Of a stretch of 64,000 nt of DNA, positions 58,177 to 64,000 are shown piece after piece; the stretch's first letter is position 1; each line of letters opens with the position of its first letter. The notes under the pieces are model-generated. The model was not told the origin of the DNA and made no database searches. It saw only the letters and a list, made by a program, of their open reading frames with translations. The stretch is from the NCBI GenBank assembly GCA_009193035.1, contig SWDT01000001.1, forward strand, positions 1,178,001 through 1,242,000, written 5' to 3'. The stretch is from Halicephalobus mephisto. Lineage: Eukaryota > Nematoda > Chromadorea > Rhabditida > Panagrolaimidae. The position numbers were made by a program, and so were the translations under genes.

Positions 58177-58823
58177 TTAATATGACCGTAAATTGGTCAA
58201 GTACTGTCTTTGGTCGGGCAGCACCCGGGTTCCTAGCCAGCAACTATTGAAGATGCATTTTCGACATTGATAAACGTCAAATTTCTCAATCGTCGATTTT
58301 CTTTCGATTTGATTCACAAGTCTGTCAAAGCACTTTTTGCTTTTCACGGCAATCGATCCAGGGATGTTCTCCCCGGAGTGCAGTCCGAAACCCCTGGAAA
58401 TTCCCTTTAAAAATGTTTTTCAAAATTAATTACCCAACACAATTCCTTTCTGGGATGTCTGTGTAAAAGTCCCAGTATCCAGAACCAACTGCTCTTCTTC
58501 TGTACAAGTTGAACCAAGCCGTATCGTGTCTGATTTGCATCACCCCGATACGGTACCAGCCTAGGGGCAATTTCGCGTCGAGTCCATCTCGTGTTAAGTT
58601 GTGATCAGAGGGAATTTTAGTAGCACAAGTCACTGGACTGGAAAATTTCAACTATGAAGATAAAAAATCAAAAATCTTACCCACAAGTTACTTCGTTGGT
58701 TTCACGGTAATAAGTACAGTAAACATTTCTATAAAGAAACCTGTAATTCAGGAAAATCAGAAAAACTTACTCTGCAAATGAATAAGAAACATATAAAACA
58801 AATAATAAAACAATTAACTTCAT
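58177..58823 (-). CDS. Secreted protein resembling the Tlde1/DUF2778 (L,D-transpeptidase-like) domain
   Basis: Four exons (58823-58771, 58740-58681, 58637-58434, 58393-58177) encode 177 residues. A signal peptide (MKLIVLLFVLYVSYSFAE) is followed by a compact Cys-containing domain: LPLGWYRIGVMQIRHD, WFNLYRR, YWDFYTDIPERNCVGGFGLH, SGENIPGSIAVKSKKCFDRL. The order 'PxGWYRIG ... FxLY ... GGFGLHSG ... GxIxV' resembles DUF2778/Tlde1 domains (TPTGxYxIG ... GFxIHG ... SxGCIxL). At the expected catalytic Cys the sequence has Ser (PGSIAV). A Cys-rich C-terminal tail (VYQCRKCIFNSCW) follows. A TTTCCAG eight bases before the ATG is a likely trans-splice site. An in-frame upstream Met at 58961 would add a second hydrophobic leader. 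Family assignment is inference from motif order. Confidence 0.6.
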
Positions 58824-60112
58824 TTTGATCTGGAAAGTGGATCGAACGCAATCAATACCTTCGGCGCGGAGAAAACTGACTTCAAGGCCGTCTTGTTTGA
58901 GAAAAACATTGATTAAAAAACTTCCGGAACAGATCAAAAACAAGAAAATACTGTTTTTCACATACTCAAATTTCTTCTAAGCAAATTACTGAAGAAAAAT
59001 ACACTAGTCATAATACTTTAATTTTATACGATAAATTTCTAACACAAAAAATTCCACATAAAATTGAAATTTATATAAAATTTACTAAAATTGAAATTTA
59101 TATAAAATTTATTAAAATTGAAATTTGTATAAAATTTACTAAAATTTAAAATTTATGTAAAATTTATTAAAATTTAAAATTATATAAAATTTACTAAAAT
59201 TTAAATTCATGTAAAATTTACTAAAATTATAAATAACCGATTTCAGAGAATCTTTTATTAAAGTTTATTTTTTTTATTATTTTTAATATACTCATAAAAC
59301 AACAAATATCCTTAACAAGATGTGTTTCTTATTCAATCTATCTATTATTGAATTTCAAACCACACTTTTTTCGAGTTTTAGTTAAAATCAAAGTAATTAC
59401 TTTAAATAAGTAACACTTGGAAATCTGATTGTAATATAAGTAGGGTTTTGTAGATGTTGAATTGCTGAATCAAATGGTGCAAAAGAATCTAGGATTTGGT
59501 TTAACTTTATGTATGGAAAATTTTTGATTTATAAAATTCCTTCAATTTTGAAAATTTCCTTATAATTGCACTGGGAGTGTTTGTGAAACGATAAAGGATT
59601 CTGCAGGAGTTGTTTAGTGGTTGAATTCGTAACCATTAAGCCGCTTAAACTGCCGAGATTCAATTCCCCAAGGATATGGGTAATTCTGTTATTGTTCAAT
59701 ATATAAGTATCGACCTGAGGTAATAGGCAAAGGAACACACGGGTACTGTATCAGGGAAAAATTACAACAGAAAATAGTATGTTCTTTACTTCTCTAACAA
59801 CCCCTCCATTTTGCACTTTCTTTGGCAAAAAAAGTGATGATCATCTTCGAATTCAAAGAAAAAACACGGATTATGGGGTAATCGAACCCGTACCCGTAGA
59901 TTCTGAATCTCAACTCAGAATTAAGGATTAAACTTTAAATTCCGGAGATTCTGAGTCATATATTGTTATACAGCATTCAATCCAACATCCACAGAACCCG
60001 GTATATCCTAGAGTTAGACTTCGAAATGTTAATATGGTCTATTTCAACATTAGATTTGTATTAATTATTCGACATTTATGAACATAATATCTACAGTCAT
60101 AAACTACTGTTA
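58824..60112. other. AT-rich intergenic region with a minisatellite
   Basis: Apart from the tandem repeat at 59055-59230, the region has no supported gene. Two tRNA-like fragments (about 59603-59680 plus strand, and 59870-59945 minus strand with a B-box-like GGGTTCGATTA) do not fold into complete tRNAs. Confidence 0.4.
59055..59230. repeat. AT-rich minisatellite, about 27-bp units
   Basis: Six to seven imperfect copies of AAATTTATATAAAATTTACTAAAATTG-like units in direct tandem, varying by single bases (TTTACT or TTTATT, TTGAAA or TTTAAA). It lies between two minus-strand genes. Confidence 0.8.
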
Positions 60113-63100
60113 TTATTGGACATGGCAAGTATCGTCGTTCCTTCGCTCTCCAGCAATAAGGTCAGTGGCAGCAGCATCGTCCCCGAGAAAACTGAACTTT
60201 CTTCTGAAACTCAGAGTCAGCAAGCGTTCCATCAAAGCTTTCACTAAATAACTAGATGCCGTAGTGGCTCCATCTTCTTTGACGTAAAAAGGAGTAAAAT
60301 CACTTCGGTCCAAAATGTTTCGTTCATCACAAAATACTTCAAAAGCTTCTTTAATTATCTGATCGCAATCGAGAGCATCAGTAAAGTAGACTTCTGGATT
60401 CCTTTCAGTAATTGTAGCTATAATACAAAGAAGCTCAACTACTAGTTGACGATATTCAGCATGATCAATTTCGCCCATCATAGATTCAATTTGATAGGAG
60501 AAAGTGAGTTCATGAGGAGTCATCACCTTCAGAGTCGGATATTTAGACAACTTTTGATTAGCGATGATGATAGCATCATTTGTCCGCTCCAGTACCTTCC
60601 ATACTCGGTCATACAGATTAGTGGGGACTCTGTTCAAGGCACCATTGAGTCGCTTTGTCTGCAAAGGAGTCAACAAATGCCAATTCTTCTTCAACAATAA
60701 GGCCCTTAAAGCATCCTTGACAATAGTAGGAGGAAGATCATAAACAGAAGTGTCACGAAGAATAGACAATTGTTTTGCTACAGCATTCGGACAGCTACTT
60801 TCAAGAAGAGTAGTCACGTCGAGAATTCGTTTGTTCTTCTTCATTTTACTGAAAGCACTATCACTCCCCCCTCGATTGAAGTAATCCAACAAGAGCTGCA
60901 TTGCTTCCGTCAACCAGCTCAATCTGATAGCCAATATACCGTTAAAAGCATCTGGTTTCTGGAGAATCTGAAAACACACCACTTAAAATCTTTTAAAATT
61001 ATAAACCAAACCATATCAGCACAAGCAATAATAAGTTCTTGTTGAAAAACAGCTGCATGAGGATCATTCGGATCAGCACTTGAGTAAATTGTTCTAGCAA
61101 TTTCTGCTGGAGTCAAAGGAGACGATATTGTCACTTCGTAGGAAGTCCTACATCCAATCACGACCTTCTTTCCTCTAACTAATAGGTTCGTGATGCTCGG
61201 AGCCAGACTCGTTATTGTTTTCCTCAACTTGGAAGCACAGTATCGAACGATCCACCAACGTCTCCATTGACAAGCCTGTCTATAGACTTTCTCAAGTCGT
61301 ATTTCCAAAGATTCATTGTGAACAACGAAACTCCCAGAATATCGACTCATCATCGTACAGATAGCGAACGCCAATGTTCGAAGATTTTCCACATCGTGAT
61401 TCACAATGATCTGGAAAAGAGAATGATCATCGTACTTCTGAATTTCCTTTTCTGGAATTATCTCATCTTCTGTAGGAATAGGACGAAGATTAGATTTAGA
61501 CTTCAGATGAGCAGCAGTAGCATCGACTTCTTCAAAAATATTCCGATCAAAATCAACATTATCAATATTGACAAAATCTACATGTTCCGTACATCCTGTA
61601 TTTAGAAGTTGCTGAAATTAATAATCGATAAAGTAAATTAAAAACAAAAAACTTACATGAATTCGTCCAACTCTAACTCTAATGCCATTGACGAATCCTG
61701 TTTTCAAAGCAACCAGCAAATCCAACATATGATCAAAGTACTCTCCGACCACGTTCTCCTCTCTGAGGACCATACAGAAAGTAGGACGTCCAGCTAATTT
61801 CCATCTACGAGCAACAAACTCAATGTCTCTCTTGACGTCATCAATCAGTGTTGCTGGATCTGCTGATGTATAAAAATCGGTTACTTCAAAGAGTAACGGG
61901 TAACAGAGGACAGTTATTCCAGACACTCTGAATATCTTCGAAGTGTTTAACGGACCAAATGGACGGAGAGGACGTCCATTTAATCCAAGACGATCGTCTT
62001 TTCCGAGGGCTTCGAAAACCTTCACCATTCTCCAACTAGGCCAAATCTGAACAGGTTCAATCTCGTGGGGAGTTTGGGTGCTAATTCCATAAGTAGCTAA
62101 CATTGACTGGAGACGACTAGATTCAGCAATCAAGGCAATCTGAACAACAGGATCTCCATCCATACTTCCTTGGAAGGCTGAATGTCGATTGACACTTCTA
62201 GGACGTTGACTGGCAGGTAGATGTCGATATATGGGATCCAGATCATTGGTATGGATCAGTTTGTTCCTCAATAGAAGAGTGATGAGGTAAATAGCATTGG
62301 ACCATAAATGATGGCCAAATTCAATCGGATTAATGGCGTAGAAATCTTGACTGTTCGGATTGGTCCTTTCGTCTTCCATGTGATCTTCATCAATACAGTA
62401 ACACTCAGGAACAACCATCAATCTAGCTGAAATCATGTTTTTAGCGAAACAAAAATGAGAAAAATTTACAATAATCTCCAGGAACCATCAAAGCCTCCAA
62501 TTTCGCCCAGTACCGATCAGCGAGAGTCTGGTTTCCCTTCAGCTGAGCAGTCAAGGCAATGCAAGCAAAGAATCCTGGGAATTGACATTCTACTCCTCTG
62601 AAACTGTAGGTTTCTTCTTCTGTAGAGTACCTCTTGGTCGTATCTTCGATTTCGGTCTTGTACCCGTCCCTGAGGAACCTTCTGATGCCAAATTTGCCTT
62701 CTAGATGTCGTAGAATCTTGTTGAGAGTCTTATCGAAGAGGTTAGAGTCATGAGTAGCAAAAGCCGGCCAGCCAATCGCCATCAACAAAGCTGCATCTGT
62801 GTTCTTCGAATTGCTTTCTCTCGGGAGGATGGTTTCAAACGTTGTCCTGTTCCTATTGTGGCCATCTATATCGACATAGATGACAGAAGCACTTGTTCCA
62901 GCATGTCCATAAGCATTGAAACCATTCACGGCTTCGAGAGCAGCCTTCACAAGTCCCAGACTACTAGCATGGAGTTCGGGAACTCCGATATTATACCGAC
63001 TTCCTCTTTCCCACATCCCGAAATCCGGAGTCCGGTAAGTCCTCTCAATGTAGAACACGAGGTTCTGGAGAAAGGAGACTTCGTGCTGAGTGTAGATCAC

Positions 63101-63789
63101 TTGAGCGCCTCCAGCAGTCATCTCCACAAGAGCAAGGATGTATAGAGCCACAATGTCCATCTGAAGATGGTGGAAAGGAGACTTCATCTCCATTCCCGTC
63201 TGAAGATCGAAACGAGCATGAAGAGCGTACTCTGGAGAATTGTTGTCTTTGAACTTGTTCAACTGAAAGATATTCGTCAAGAATTAAGCGAATCCAGATT
63301 AAGCTCCAACCTTCTCAATCTGCTGCATCCAACAGAACAAGATCCCTCTCATCGTCTTGACCGCTGTTTGCTTCAGTTCAGTCACTCGTCCTCTATCGTC
63401 ATCTTGTCGTCTGGAATCGAGATTACGTAATATAAACATCCGTCAGATGGCTAAAATAACTTACTGATAAGCAACCGAACAAGCCCAACAAGCCAGAGCA
63501 CAGAAAATACTATCTTTCACATATCCAGTTTCTTTATGTGTGGAATATCGAGGAAATAGACCAGTTGTAACACTTTGGTATCGGATAATCAGTTTCTGAG
63601 CTGGAAATTTTATATCAATCGGGGAGTTTAAACTGTGAACTTACTTAGGTTGTAAATATGGTCAGCTCGATTCAAGGAATCCTCCACTACAGTCGGCTTA
63701 ACTATCTGCAAAGGCGTTAGATATGCTTGTGTCAGTCGTCGGAGTCGTTGATTCCTCCCAGGAGCTCCGGATCTCGATTTTACCGACAT
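60113..63789 (-). CDS. Phosphorylase b kinase regulatory subunit beta
   Basis: Seven exons (63789-63645, 63600-63465, 63410-63311, 63262-62470, 62426-61657, 61611-61012, 60967-60113) encode 1,132 residues (human PHKB 1,093). The GH15-like (glucoamylase-type) N-terminal half shows [77 protein letters not shown] and [15 protein letters not shown]; then [40 protein letters not shown] and [20 protein letters not shown]. The C-terminal half has the beta-subunit blocks [33 protein letters not shown] and [11 protein letters not shown]. The last four residues are CHVQ, a CaaX-type box consistent with prenylation of this subunit. It is a scaffold subunit of the kinase that activates glycogen phosphorylase. 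Confidence 0.93.
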
Positions 63790-64000
63790 TTTGAAGAAAT
63801 ACTTGCAACACGTGAAAAGTCACTTGGGTTATTGGCACTCCGCACGTTGCTTGCGATGAACTTAAGTTTCACTCTGTCATCGCAAATCCTCACCGACTTT
63901 GGTCACATACATTCATTATCCAACAAAAAACAATAATAAATTAAAAGCTCGATTTCTTCTGTTCTTCCAGAAACTTTATGGATCGTTGAAGTCAGATTTC

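Noticed and set aside
59603..59945. Two tRNA-like segments, including a B-box-like GGGTTCGATTA on the minus strand
   Set aside because: Neither has a full cloverleaf, paired acceptor stem or proper A box; at most tRNA-derived repeat fragments.
1..64000. CRISPR array, bacterial operons, rRNA genes or viral genes
   Set aside because: None seen; the window is consistent with intron-bearing animal nuclear DNA throughout.

Overview
This window is nuclear DNA of a free-living-type (rhabditid-like) nematode. The evidence is dense genes with very short introns (many 40-60 nt), TTTTCAG acceptors, GTAAGT/GTTTGT donors, likely trans-splice acceptors just before several start codons, a cuticle collagen, FAR-type and SXP/RAL-2-like secreted proteins, and clear counterparts of Caenorhabditis genes (plp-1, fsn-1, cst-1/2, atic-1). 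The species cannot be named from the sequence. Gene models below were built by hand from frame and splice-site consistency; every multi-exon model given as complete stays in frame from start to stop. Family names rest on recognised motifs, not on a database search.

Layout. 0-8 kb: last exon of a + strand gene cut by the window edge, then minus-strand genes for a His-tailed galectin, a long cuticle collagen, a secreted SXP/RAL-2-like protein and an alpha-1,3-fucosyltransferase. 8-10.8 kb: repeats and a probable decayed minus-strand gene. 10.8-20 kb: rhodopsin-type GPCR, an unrecognised LRR/F-box-like protein, mitochondrial tRNA 2-thiouridylase (minus) head-to-head with the Pur-alpha homologue plp-1, and an SLC22 organic-ion transporter. 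20.5-33 kb: secreted FAR-like protein (minus), nicotinate phosphoribosyltransferase, ATIC (with an i-type lysozyme gene nested on the opposite strand of intron 9), and the F-box/SPRY protein FSN-1. 33-37 kb: a repeat island with MITE-like elements, a satellite-like element and gene relics. 37-44.5 kb: NTE/PNPLA6-type phospholipase, MFSD8/CLN7-type transporter with a 14-residue tandem repeat, and a small secreted basic peptide (minus). 45.6-50 kb: MST/Hippo kinase cst-1 and an unrecognised 226-residue protein (minus). 50.4-58.2 kb: a 2,298-residue disordered protein, closely followed by a candidate 53-residue membrane micropeptide, then a convergent secreted protein resembling the Tlde1/DUF2778 (L,D-transpeptidase-like) fold. 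60-64 kb: phosphorylase kinase beta subunit (minus).

The genes do not form one pathway. Themes are housekeeping metabolism (NAD salvage, purine synthesis, glycogen control, mitochondrial tRNA modification), membrane transport, signalling and synapse regulation, and secreted or cuticle products. Intergenic space and several introns carry at least three families of short inverted-repeat elements. The items most worth following up are the Tlde1-like protein with Ser in the expected Cys position, the micropeptide downstream of the giant gene, the lysozyme nested in ATIC, the unannotated Arg/Ser-rich ORF in ATIC intron 4, and a composite MITE block present at two loci about 34 kb apart.
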